A DNA stretch of 41,025 nt, from the NCBI GenBank assembly GCA_024102915.1, contig JAGFJG010000115.1:1-41025 (forward strand), written 5' to 3'. The stretch is from Caldilineales bacterium. GTDB lineage: Bacteria; Chloroflexota; Anaerolineae; J102. Positions 17,516 through 24,209 of this stretch are shown here, in pieces. Made by a program: the position numbers and the translations under genes. The notes under the pieces are model-generated. The model did no database searches. It saw nothing but the letters and a program-made list of their open reading frames with translations, and was not told where the DNA came from. The number at the start of each line of letters is the position of its first letter. Position 1 is the stretch's first letter.

Positions 17516-17875
17516 TTAGAAAATCGGCGGGGTGAAGAGGGTGATGAGCAGCAGCGGTTCGGTCGTGGCATTGTGCATGCCGTGCTCCATGCCCTTGGGG
17601 ATAGCCGTCCAAGACCCCTCGGTGAAGGGCGTTTGCACATTTTGCACGGTGAGGAGCCCCTGTCCCATCAGACAATAGATCGTCTCGACCGAGTCGGGGT
17701 GGGTGTGAATGCCGATGGTCTTGCCTGGCGGCACATTGACCATGCCCACGCTCATGGCGGGATTTTCGTCGCCGCCCACAATCTTTTTGAAGAAAATGTC
17801 GGGATATCTGGGGTGGGGAGACCAGGGAATCTGTTGGTGATGGATTACGGGAACCGGGAAGATGGGGGCTGACAT
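17516..17875 (-). CDS. Small cupin-domain protein
   Basis: 119 residues forming one cupin beta-barrel. Motif 1 is HTHPDSVETIYCLMGQG (metal ligands His, His and Glu) and motif 2 is GSWTAIPKGMEHGMHN with the last His. Such stand-alone cupins act as isomerases, dioxygenases or ligand sensors. The ATG at 17875 is preferred because AAGGA sits 8 bases upstream; an in-frame ATG three codons earlier (17884) is also possible. It lies between the regulator and E1 alpha genes in the operon. Confidence 0.85.
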   Translation of the reverse strand: MSAPIFPVPVIHHQQIPWSPHPRYPDIFFKKIVGGDENPAMSVGMVNVPPGKTIGIHTHPDSVETIYCLMGQGLLTVQNVQTPFTEGSWTAIPKGMEHGMHNATTEPLLLITLFTPPIF

Positions 17876-17906
17876 GGTGTTCATCCTTGTTGAGCGTGGG
17901 GGAAAA

Positions 17907-18647
17907 TCAGGCGAGTTTGCCTAAGCGCTGTAATCGTTTGATCATCAATTTTTCTGAGAAAGCCAGATGCTCGGTCATGCACTGCCGGGCGAGTTCGGCG
18001 TCACCGGCGACGACGGCATCGACTAAAGCTTCGTGTTGGGTGAGAACAGGCTCGGTCGGCCCACCGTAGTCGTCCCAATGGATGAGAAAGAACTCGCGTA
18101 GTTGCTCCATCAGCGGCATGAGCAGCACGCCGAAGAGTTCGTTCTGGGTGGCGAAAGCCAGCGCCAGATGCAATTGAAAGTCCAGGTCGGCCAATGTACG
18201 CGCCGAGCCCGAAAAACGACGCATCTCCTTGCAGATTGCAATCAGGTCTGAGCGCTGGACGGCAGTCGCTCGCGCGGCTGCCAGCGCTGCGATCTCCGTC
18301 TCCAGCACTCGCCTGATTTCGGCGATATGGATATCGATATCCTTGGCATCCTGCAATTGCAGATAAGTCTGAAATGATCGGGAAACCATCCTCGAATCAG
18401 GCTCACGCACATAAACCCCGCTGCCCGTAGCCGATTCCAACACGCCCTGCGCTTCCAGCACTTTCACAGCTTCGCGCACAACGGTGCGGCTGACGCCAAA
18501 GCTCTGCGCCAGGTCTCGCTCCGCCGGCAATCTGTCCCCCGGCTCCCACATCCCGCCATGGATCAGGTCGAGTATCCGTTCGGATACCCGTTCGTAAAGC
18601 CGTTGCTCGCGTTCGATGGGTTCGATTACAGGAAAGCGTTCGTTCAT
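17907..18647 (-). CDS. GntR-family (FadR/FCD type) transcriptional regulator
   Basis: 246 residues. An N-terminal winged helix-turn-helix (about 17 to 85; RLPAERDLAQSFGVSRTVVR) is followed by GSGVYVREP and a helical FCD ligand domain (about 95 to 240) with the usual metal-site His positions (HLALAF, LTQHEALVDA, TEHL). The open frame extends to 18734, but a TTGACA-17-TATGGT promoter lies at 18696 to 18724, so the transcript begins near 18689 and the ATG at 18647 is the first usable start. AAAGGA precedes it closely (2 bases), so the exact start is a little uncertain. It heads the minus-strand catabolic operon and probably represses it in the absence of a sugar-acid-like inducer. Confidence 0.85.
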   Translation of the reverse strand: MNERFPVIEPIEREQRLYERVSERILDLIHGGMWEPGDRLPAERDLAQSFGVSRTVVREAVKVLEAQGVLESATGSGVYVREPDSRMVSRSFQTYLQLQDAKDIDIHIAEIRRVLETEIAALAAARATAVQRSDLIAICKEMRRFSGSARTLADLDFQLHLALAFATQNELFGVLLMPLMEQLREFFLIHWDDYGGPTEPVLTQHEALVDAVVAGDAELARQCMTEHLAFSEKLMIKRLQRLGKLA

Positions 18648-18687
18648 ATCCTTTGAAGCATAGTCAAACAATCGCAGTTTGCTGTCA

Positions 18688-18701
18688 TATGGCATACCAT
18701 A
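18688..18701. promoter_or_regulatory. Palindromic operator candidate for the GntR/FadR-type regulator
   Basis: TATGGCATACCATA has perfect 5-base arms (TATGG / CCATA) around four bases. It resembles operators of FadR-subfamily regulators such as UxuR/ExuR (TGGTATACCA core). Its right half is the -10 box of the regulator's own promoter, so binding would block transcription. Autoregulation is inferred from position. Confidence 0.6.
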
Positions 18702-18724
18702 ATACAGGATTTTGGGCTTGTCAA
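18696..18724 (-). promoter_or_regulatory. Sigma-70-type promoter of the minus-strand operon
   Basis: Reading the minus strand, TTGACA (18724 to 18719, six of six) and TATGGT (18701 to 18696, four of six) are separated by exactly 17 bases. The expected start of transcription is near 18689, about 40 bases before the regulator's ATG. Confidence 0.65.
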
Positions 18725-18745
18725 AATGATTCATCGACAGCCTGA

Positions 18746-18774
18746 TTGGACATCACGGACAGGTGCATTAGAAT
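18746..18774 (+). promoter_or_regulatory. Candidate promoter of the SpoIIE-type phosphatase gene
   Basis: TTGGAC and TAGAAT (five of six for -10) are 17 bases apart. Transcription would start near 18781, leaving a leader of about 30 bases before the GTG start at 18813. The -35 match is weak (three of six). Confidence 0.4.
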
Positions 18775-18812
18775 CAATTCCCGAATCGCCTTTGACTTCA
18801 AGGACGCAAGCC

Positions 18813-20045
18813 GTGAACGAACAAGAATTACAAAATATCCCGCTCTTTGCCCCGCTCTCGATTGAAAACCGGCAGGAGATCGCCCTGGTTTTGCACCCGA
18901 AACGCCTTTCGCCGGGTGAAGTACTCATTCGTGAGGGAGAGACGGGCGACTGTGTTTATGTCATTGTTTCCGGTGAATTGGAAGTCACGCAGGCGGCGGA
19001 CACGAGCACGCACGTCTTGCACACGGTCGGCGCTGGGGCCTTGCTGGGAGAGATGAGCATTTTCGATCAGGCGCATGCCCGCACGGCCACGGTGCGGGCG
19101 CTCACCGATGTGGCGTTGCTGGAGATGACGCACGACGATTTCGAGCAGTTGCTGCACCGCCGTCCCGAACTGGCGGCGGAACTGGTGCGCGAGATGAGTA
19201 CGCGGCTGCTGCAATCGAACGCATCGACCATCCAGCATCTCACCGCCAAGAATCGTGAACTGGCGGAAGCCTACGAGGCGCTGAAAGCGGCTCAGGCGCA
19301 GATCATCGAAAAGGAGACGTTGGAACGCGAGCTGGTACGCGCCCGCGAGATCCAGCGCAGTTTCCTGCCTCGTGCGATGCCGCAACTGGCGGGTTTCGAT
19401 TTCGGGGCGCTGATGACGCCGGCGCGCTCGGTCGGCGGCGACTTCTATGATTTCATCCAGCTCGACGAGCATCGTCTGGGCATGGTGATTGCCGATGTCT
19501 CGGGCAAGGGCATGCCGGCCGCCCTGTTCATGGCATTGACATGCAGCATGATCCGGGCCGAGGCGCATCGTTGGAAACACCCAGTCGATGTGCTGGCGGC
19601 CGTGAATCGACAGATGATCGAGGTCAATCAGGCGGGCATGTTCGTGACCATGATCTATGGTGTGCTCAATGGTAGTACCAACCAGTTGCACTACGCCCGC
19701 GCGGGCCACAACATCCCCATTTTGGTCGAGCAAAAAGCCGACGCCCGAATGCTCGACTTTGAGAAAGGGCAGGCACTGGGCCTGTTCGGAAATCCGGTTT
19801 TTGACCCCCAGACGGTCGAGCTCAGCCCCGGCTCACTGCTTATACTCTACACAGATGGCGTAACCGACGCTATCAACGAGGAGCAGGAAGACTACGGCGA
19901 AGAGCGCCTGCTCGCCAGCCTTTCCGCACCACTGCCCGCTTCCGCGCAGGAGGCATGCGCGTATCTATCCGCTGAGGCAGCGGCATTCCAGGGTACGGCT
20001 CCGCAATTTGATGATTTCACGGTGGTCGCCGTTCGCTCCAGTTAG
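18813..20045 (+). CDS. Cyclic-nucleotide-binding-domain SpoIIE/RsbU-type serine phosphatase
   Basis: 410 residues, cytoplasmic. The N-terminal 10 to 125 is a cNMP-binding/Crp-like sensor (LSPGEVLIREGETGDCVYVI, then GALLGEMSIFD and ARTATVRA). A coiled coil (about 140 to 185) leads to a PP2C-like SpoIIE domain (190 to 410) with SVGGDFYDF, IADVSGKGMPAALFMA, YTDGVTDAIN and DDFTVVAV, which supply the metal-binding Asp residues. Such proteins dephosphorylate anti-sigma-factor antagonists in partner-switching pathways. The GTG at 18813 is chosen: AAGGA is 8 bases upstream, and the upstream ATG at 18726 lies before the candidate promoter. No anti-sigma partner is encoded nearby. Confidence 0.88.
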   Translation: MNEQELQNIPLFAPLSIENRQEIALVLHPKRLSPGEVLIREGETGDCVYVIVSGELEVTQAADTSTHVLHTVGAGALLGEMSIFDQAHARTATVRALTDVALLEMTHDDFEQLLHRRPELAAELVREMSTRLLQSNASTIQHLTAKNRELAEAYEALKAAQAQIIEKETLERELVRAREIQRSFLPRAMPQLAGFDFGALMTPARSVGGDFYDFIQLDEHRLGMVIADVSGKGMPAALFMALTCSMIRAEAHRWKHPVDVLAAVNRQMIEVNQAGMFVTMIYGVLNGSTNQLHYARAGHNIPILVEQKADARMLDFEKGQALGLFGNPVFDPQTVELSPGSLLILYTDGVTDAINEEQEDYGEERLLASLSAPLPASAQEACAYLSAEAAAFQGTAPQFDDFTVVAVRSS

Positions 20046-20133
20046 CCTGGACAAGAAGAATAGAACGCGGATGAAACGGATGAAGGCGGATTATGTCAAT
20101 GTCCGCTTCAACTTTGAACCTGAAACCTTGAAC
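20046..20133. repeat. Repeat-like convergent intergenic region
   Basis: The gap contains ACGCGGATGAAACGGATGAA and then CAACTTTGAACCTGAAACC, the second being a reverse-complement relative of the block at 8804. No terminator hairpin with a T-run is seen although two genes converge here. Confidence 0.4.
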
Positions 20134-20658
20134 TCAGGCTGGATAAGGTTCCTCGCCCATATACACATCCCAAATGTCTCGAAAAACATCCGGCGCCAGG
20201 GGGAACGTCAGTCGCAACATTTCTCGGCCCACTTCCTGCACCTCCCACTGTGCGGCCTTGTCGATGCGCAGCCAGAAGAAGTGTCGCAGCGCCACGTAGT
20301 TCATGCTCATCACCAGTTTGGTCTCGGCGGCGTTTGGCAGCAGAAAGCGGGCGTCCTCTTTGCGGATGCCCAGGTCGCGCAACCGGGCATAAGCGTCGCT
20401 CAGATCGTTCCAGGCCTCATCCAGCACAGCGCCTGCGGCCTGATCCGCCAGCAATGCCGGTGGCACGACAACTCCCCATTCCCCTTTCTCCAGACTGACG
20501 TACCGCTGCGATTCCTGGCTGAACGAGGCCAGCCGATGTCGCACGATTTGATGGCTGCATGTGCGAGAAATGCCTTCGATCAGGAAAACCGCCGAGCCAT
20601 GTTTGACGGGGTCGGGCAGACCCTCGACCGGAGTGTAGGCCAACATCGTCACTTTCAT
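20134..20658 (-). CDS. thyX: ThyX-like flavin-dependent thymidylate synthase subunit carrying the RHR motif
   Basis: 174 residues, shorter than a normal ThyX (about 210 to 250). The signature [14 protein letters not shown] (40 to 53) matches the ThyX motif RHRxxSxxxxSxRY, which binds dUMP and [13 protein letters not shown] and [13 protein letters not shown] (ending at R131) match the C-terminal substrate-binding region. The usual N-terminal ARLCYS and GHxSPLEH part is missing: the first strand (MKVTMLAYT) is followed almost at once by the strand leading to RHR. The missing section is present in the upstream gene, whose stop overlaps this ATG by four bases (ATGA). I infer the two proteins together form the enzyme that methylates dUMP with methylenetetrahydrofolate. 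Confidence 0.85.
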   Translation of the reverse strand: MKVTMLAYTPVEGLPDPVKHGSAVFLIEGISRTCSHQIVRHRLASFSQESQRYVSLEKGEWGVVVPPALLADQAAGAVLDEAWNDLSDAYARLRDLGIRKEDARFLLPNAAETKLVMSMNYVALRHFFWLRIDKAAQWEVQEVGREMLRLTFPLAPDVFRDIWDVYMGEEPYPA

Positions 20659-21107
20659 GATCCCGCCTCCATCGCTGCGACCAGGTCCTGATAGACGGTC
20701 GTGGTCACCGGATTCGCCAATTTCACCATTGCCGCCGCCAGCGCAGACTGCGTGCGGCTATAGAAGTCCCGGACGTTGCGCGCATTCAGGCTGAATATCC
20801 AGTCTCCCCCGCCCAGGTCGGTGTACTCCACCGTCGGCAGATTGACGAGCGCCAGGATCATCTCGTCCAGATTGACTCCTTCGACACGATAGACGAAGCG
20901 CACGTGCTCGATGATATCCTCATGGCCTTCACGCACACGGGCCGAGATGAAACTGGGGCTTTTGCCCATCTTGTCATCCGACCGATAACAAATGCGGCCT
21001 GCGAATTCGATCAGGCTTTCCTGCGGAGTGCCCCAACCGAAATGCAGCGGGCTATCGGCAGCCAGGGCGGGATTCAGGCGTGTATAGCTCAACAGAATCA
21101 CATTCAA
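20655..21107 (-). CDS. ThyX-like partner protein lacking the RHR motif
   Basis: 150 residues. It starts like ThyX (MNVILLSYT) and has [11 protein letters not shown] (38 to 46) and [13 protein letters not shown] (61 to 73), matching the ARLCYS and GHxxxxEHxxF blocks that contact folate and FAD in Thy[13 protein letters not shown] (106 to 116) matches the NAR helix. The RHRxxSxxxxSxRY segment is absent: about 25 residues without it connect the two regions. The start is a TTG at 21107, chosen because AGGAG lies 9 bases upstream and translation then begins at the family's first strand; an ATG further upstream (21311) would add 68 unrelated residues. Overlap with the RHR-carrying gene by ATGA implies coupled synthesis. 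Confidence 0.78.
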   Translation of the reverse strand: MNVILLSYTRLNPALAADSPLHFGWGTPQESLIEFAGRICYRSDDKMGKSPSFISARVREGHEDIIEHVRFVYRVEGVNLDEMILALVNLPTVEYTDLGGGDWIFSLNARNVRDFYSRTQSALAAAMVKLANPVTTTVYQDLVAAMEAGS

Positions 21108-21172
21108 TGCGGGTCTCTCCTCACTTGAATTGCCAGGCGGGAAACCTGGTCGGGGATCGATCAACGCTAGGG

Positions 21173-21200
21173 ATTGTAGCGGTTGTTTGGGTAACAGCAA
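21173..21200 (-). promoter_or_regulatory. Candidate promoter of the split-thyX operon
   Basis: On the minus strand TTGCTG and TACAAT (five of six for -10) are 16 bases apart, about 70 bases before the TTG start at 21107. The -35 is weak. Confidence 0.4.
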
Positions 21201-21273
21201 AACATGAGATTGCCGGGCCGACCGTCTTGAGTTGCTTCTCCCTGTAATTGTAATCCCTCTATCGCCCTGTTGT

Positions 21274-21302
21274 TTGACAGTGTGATGCCGTGCGCCTACA
21301 AT
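21274..21302 (+). promoter_or_regulatory. Sigma-70-type promoter for the small membrane protein and ctaB
   Basis: TTGACA (21274 to 21279) and TACAAT (21297 to 21302) are separated by exactly 17 bases. Transcription is expected to begin near 21309, about 45 bases before the first gene. Confidence 0.7.
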
Positions 21303-21354
21303 GTGAATCAATTCGCAAAGATTCTTCTACATTATCTTGACTCAGGATCAGGTG

Positions 21355-21546
21355 ATGAAGCGTTACCTCTTTATTATTGCGTCGGTTCTTTTGGCAATTG
21401 CCCTGGATGCAATCATTTTTGTCGGTCTCCTCGATACGCCCTGGGGCAGAGTTCCGACAGCTTATCACATTATCAACATCATTTTCCTGTCGTGCGGCAT
21501 TGCCGTGCTGGGCGACCGATTCTTCAATGTCGGCGTCTTGCGCTGA
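21355..21546 (+). CDS. Small two-helix membrane protein
   Basis: 63 residues with two hydrophobic segments, about 3 to 26 (YLFIIASVLLAIALDAIIFV) and 40 to 56 (AYHIINIIFLSCGIAVLG), and short charged ends. No family is recognised. The ATG at 21355 has AGGA 7 bases upstream; a TTG at 21337 is an alternative. It lies just after a good promoter and 48 bases before the haem O synthase gene, so a role in cytochrome oxidase assembly is possible but only guilt by association. Confidence 0.65.
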   Translation: MKRYLFIIASVLLAIALDAIIFVGLLDTPWGRVPTAYHIINIIFLSCGIAVLGDRFFNVGVLR

Positions 21547-21594
21547 CACCGCCGGTTCGGCGTTGGACGCATCCCGGCGATTCTTTTTTAGATC

Positions 21595-22557
21595 ATGACA
21601 ACAGCGAGGCGCGACGCGCCCGCATCGGTGCGAGCATCGGAGGGCAATCCCGCTGAACAGCCTTCCAGGGGCAAGGCTCTGGTCAAGCCAGGTAAGTTTT
21701 CGATCTATCTGGCTTTGATGAAACCGAAAATCATCGTCCTGTTGTTGATCACGACATTGGGAGCGATGATGGTGGCAGCCGGGGGAATGCCTTCGCTGAC
21801 ACTGGTTTTTTGGACGATGTTGGGTGGGGCGTTGTCGGCGGGCGGGGCGAATGCGCTCAATCACTATTTCGATCGGGATATTGACGCATTCATGTACCGC
21901 ACCAACCGGCGGCCTATCCCCTCCGGCTGGATCGAACCCCGAACCGCCGTGATATTCGGCTTGATGCTCTCGGCGTTCGCTTTCGTCGTACTATATATCC
22001 AGGTCAATTTGCTGGCCGCCGTGCTCTCCTTGCTTGGCGGATTGTATTACGTCATTATCTATACCCTCTGGTTGAAGCGCAGAACGCATCACAACATCAC
22101 GATCGGCGGCGTGGCTGGGGCTATTCCTCCGCTCGTCGGTTGGGCGGCCGTCACCGGATCGCTGAACGCAACGGCGCTCGCCCTTTTTATGATTGTGTTC
22201 TTGTGGACGCCACCGCACACCTGGGCGCTGACGCTGATGGTGCAACGAGACTATGCCCGTGTGGACGTGCCCATGCTGCCGGTCGTTGTCGGTGAAGAAG
22301 AAACCCGGCGTCAGATCGTTCTCTACTCCTGGGTTTTCTTCATCTTCACATTGCTCCTCACCCCGCTCGGCATGATGGGCTATTTCTATCTGGTTGCCGC
22401 CGCCATTCTGGGGGCGATATTCATGATTGACGCCTATCGCGTGCAGAATTTGAAAACGAATGCGGCTGCACGGCGGCTTTATAAGTACTCGCTGCTTCAT
22501 CTTGCTCTGCTTTTTGTCGCTATGGTCGTTGATTCCAATTTGATGAAAATGCTCTAA
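21595..22557 (+). CDS. ctaB: Protohaem IX farnesyltransferase (haem O synthase)
   Basis: 320-residue multi-pass membrane enzyme of the UbiA family that attaches a farnesyl group to haem B, making haem O for terminal oxidases. Diagnostic motifs are NALNHYFDRDIDAFMYRTNRRP (Asp-rich prenyl-diphosphate site, D93 and D97) and KRRTHHNITIGGVAGAIPPL (second conserved loop). There are about eight to nine hydrophobic helices and a 35-residue hydrophilic N-terminus. A strong terminator follows directly. The presence of ctaB implies a haem-copper oxidase elsewhere in the genome. Confidence 0.95.
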   Translation: MTTARRDAPASVRASEGNPAEQPSRGKALVKPGKFSIYLALMKPKIIVLLLITTLGAMMVAAGGMPSLTLVFWTMLGGALSAGGANALNHYFDRDIDAFMYRTNRRPIPSGWIEPRTAVIFGLMLSAFAFVVLYIQVNLLAAVLSLLGGLYYVIIYTLWLKRRTHHNITIGGVAGAIPPLVGWAAVTGSLNATALALFMIVFLWTPPHTWALTLMVQRDYARVDVPMLPVVVGEEETRRQIVLYSWVFFIFTLLLTPLGMMGYFYLVAAAILGAIFMIDAYRVQNLKTNAAARRLYKYSLLHLALLFVAMVVDSNLMKML

Positions 22558-22587
22558 AAGATGTACGAACCATTGGCTTTGCTGCTG

Positions 22588-22632
22588 GCAGAGTAGAAGC
22601 AATGATTCCTGTTGCTTCCACTCTGCTTTTTT
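22588..22632 (+). terminator. Rho-independent terminator after ctaB
   Basis: A long hairpin has arms GCAGAGTAGAAGCAA and TTGCTTCCACTCTGC (14 of 15 paired) around 9 bases, followed by six T. It ends the ctaB transcript. Confidence 0.9.
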
Positions 22633-22633
22633 G

Positions 22634-22642
22634 TGTTATAAT
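22634..22642 (+). promoter_or_regulatory. Extended -10 promoter of the 22690 operon
   Basis: TGT followed by a perfect TATAAT makes an extended -10 box directly after the preceding terminator. A TTGCTT 19 bases upstream may act as a weak -35. Transcription would begin near 22649, about 40 bases before the ATG. Confidence 0.6.
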
Positions 22643-22689
22643 GCCCGCTATCAATAACCGCATCGACTGGCCGCAAACGCGAGAATAGC

Positions 22690-24144
22690 ATGCCCCGCTC
22701 ACGAATCAGCCAAGCCCCGAACTCAAATTCCGCTGCTGCCACATTCGCAACGGCAGCGGCTTTGCAGGACGCCTGGTTTCAACCACAAATGCTCGAGGGG
22801 AGTGAGTTGCAACAGTTGCGCCGCGCCGCGCAATTGCCCGACATGTTCAAACAGCGCATCTATTCGTCGTACTTCCGGGAAAAGGGGCTTGATCCGGCCC
22901 TGGCGAAGAAAATCACCACCGACGGCCTGGCCAGGCAGGTTGTGGCGGCCTACGAGCAGATCGAACACCGGTATCGCTACCCTGCGGTTATTTTGGGAGC
23001 CCCCAATGGCGGCATCGCCTATCTGGCAGCGATTATGGGCGTTCCCTTCCTGCCCTCGCATTTCTATCTCAGCTTCGCCGATGCCATCCACCCCGACGAC
23101 ATCACGGCTTACGAGGCATTCGGCACGCAGCTAATCGATGCCATCCTCGAACGCAACCCCGATCTTGTCGCCATCAATCACTACGATCCCCTTCATGCTC
23201 GCTATCTGGTGGCGCAGAGGAACCTGATTTCCCTGAAACTGGCCGATCTGCCCAATGCGTATACCGAATTCATCCAGAAGCATGTCAGCAACAACGCCCT
23301 CATCCTGGTCGCTGACTGTTCCTTCAAGTGGGAGCAGTATGAAATCAGCGACAATCACTACTTCCAGGTGGGCGGCCTCGGCGGCTATGACGACACCTAT
23401 TATCGCGAAGGCAATCCCGAAATCGATTCCTGGCTGGCCGCGCAGAACAGCAAACATCGGGGCGGCTGGGCGCTGGACCCCGGCTTTGTGCGTTCGCTGC
23501 AACGAGAGGCGGAATGGGGTCTGTTGCCGGAGTTTCGGGTGACGGTGGAGCAGTTCGCCAACGACGCATCCTATGGTTTCCAGGTGATCAATGGCGCACA
23601 TCCCGAAGACTTCAGCGCCCTGACCTATACGGCCTATCTTTACGAGAGCCGCTTGCATAATCGCACCCCGCAAGCGGCCCTGATCGAAGCTTACAACGGC
23701 ATCAATCCCACCGCAGCCTTGCGGTCAGATTTATTGCCGCTGTGGCTGCCCTATATCTGTGATGACAGCCTGCAATTTCTGGCCCGGATGATGTCCTATC
23801 TGCCGGAAAAACTGCCGGTCGTACTCTCACTGCCGGCGAACCTGACCCCCACGCCCGACATGCCCGGCGCGCACGCCTGGCATCAGATCGCCTCCCAAAG
23901 CGGGGCCGTTACCTGGGTTGGGGTGGAACCTGACCGCTATCCCCGCGACCTGATCGCCCAGACCGGCTACCTACAGCAATTGGAGGCCTGGTCCAGCAGC
24001 CACCCCGGCCTGCCGCCCCGCCCCAAACTCGCCCCGCGCGAACTACTGCAAATGATGCGTTTTCTGGCCGAAGATGGCGTAAACTTTTTTGATGATCTCT
24101 TGGATGACGAGACAGCCAGAGCGACAACTGGCGCGCGTTCATGA
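22690..24144 (+). CDS. Unrecognised 484-residue soluble protein
   Basis: I do not recognise the family. The protein has no signal peptide or membrane helix. The middle region has alternating hydrophobic strands and loops (PAVILGAPNGGIAYLAAIMG, LVAINHYDPLHARYLV, ALILVADCSFKWEQYEI), which suggests an alpha/beta fold. GGLGGYDDTYYREGNPEIDSWL is a conspicuous polar, aromatic-rich stretch. The C-terminal third (about 350 to 440) again alternates strands (LPVVLSLPANLTPTPDMPG, VTWVGVEPDRYP). It is the first gene after a good promoter and is followed 65 bases later by a dynamin-like GTPase and a ferredoxin, with a terminator after those, so the three are probably one operon. Confidence 0.75.
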   Translation: MPRSRISQAPNSNSAAATFATAAALQDAWFQPQMLEGSELQQLRRAAQLPDMFKQRIYSSYFREKGLDPALAKKITTDGLARQVVAAYEQIEHRYRYPAVILGAPNGGIAYLAAIMGVPFLPSHFYLSFADAIHPDDITAYEAFGTQLIDAILERNPDLVAINHYDPLHARYLVAQRNLISLKLADLPNAYTEFIQKHVSNNALILVADCSFKWEQYEISDNHYFQVGGLGGYDDTYYREGNPEIDSWLAAQNSKHRGGWALDPGFVRSLQREAEWGLLPEFRVTVEQFANDASYGFQVINGAHPEDFSALTYTAYLYESRLHNRTPQAALIEAYNGINPTAALRSDLLPLWLPYICDDSLQFLARMMSYLPEKLPVVLSLPANLTPTPDMPGAHAWHQIASQSGAVTWVGVEPDRYPRDLIAQTGYLQQLEAWSSSHPGLPPRPKLAPRELLQMMRFLAEDGVNFFDDLLDDETARATTGARS

Positions 24145-24209
24145 TCGGGCCAGGGGAAGAATCGAATTTGGAGCCGAATTGGGTTTAGGCTCGGCGACAC
24201 TCTGACGCC

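Noticed and set aside
18726..18812. ATG at 18726 as the start of the SpoIIE-type phosphatase
   Set aside because: It lies upstream of the candidate promoter and within the divergent regulator's -35 region, and it has no ribosome binding site; the GTG at 18813 does.
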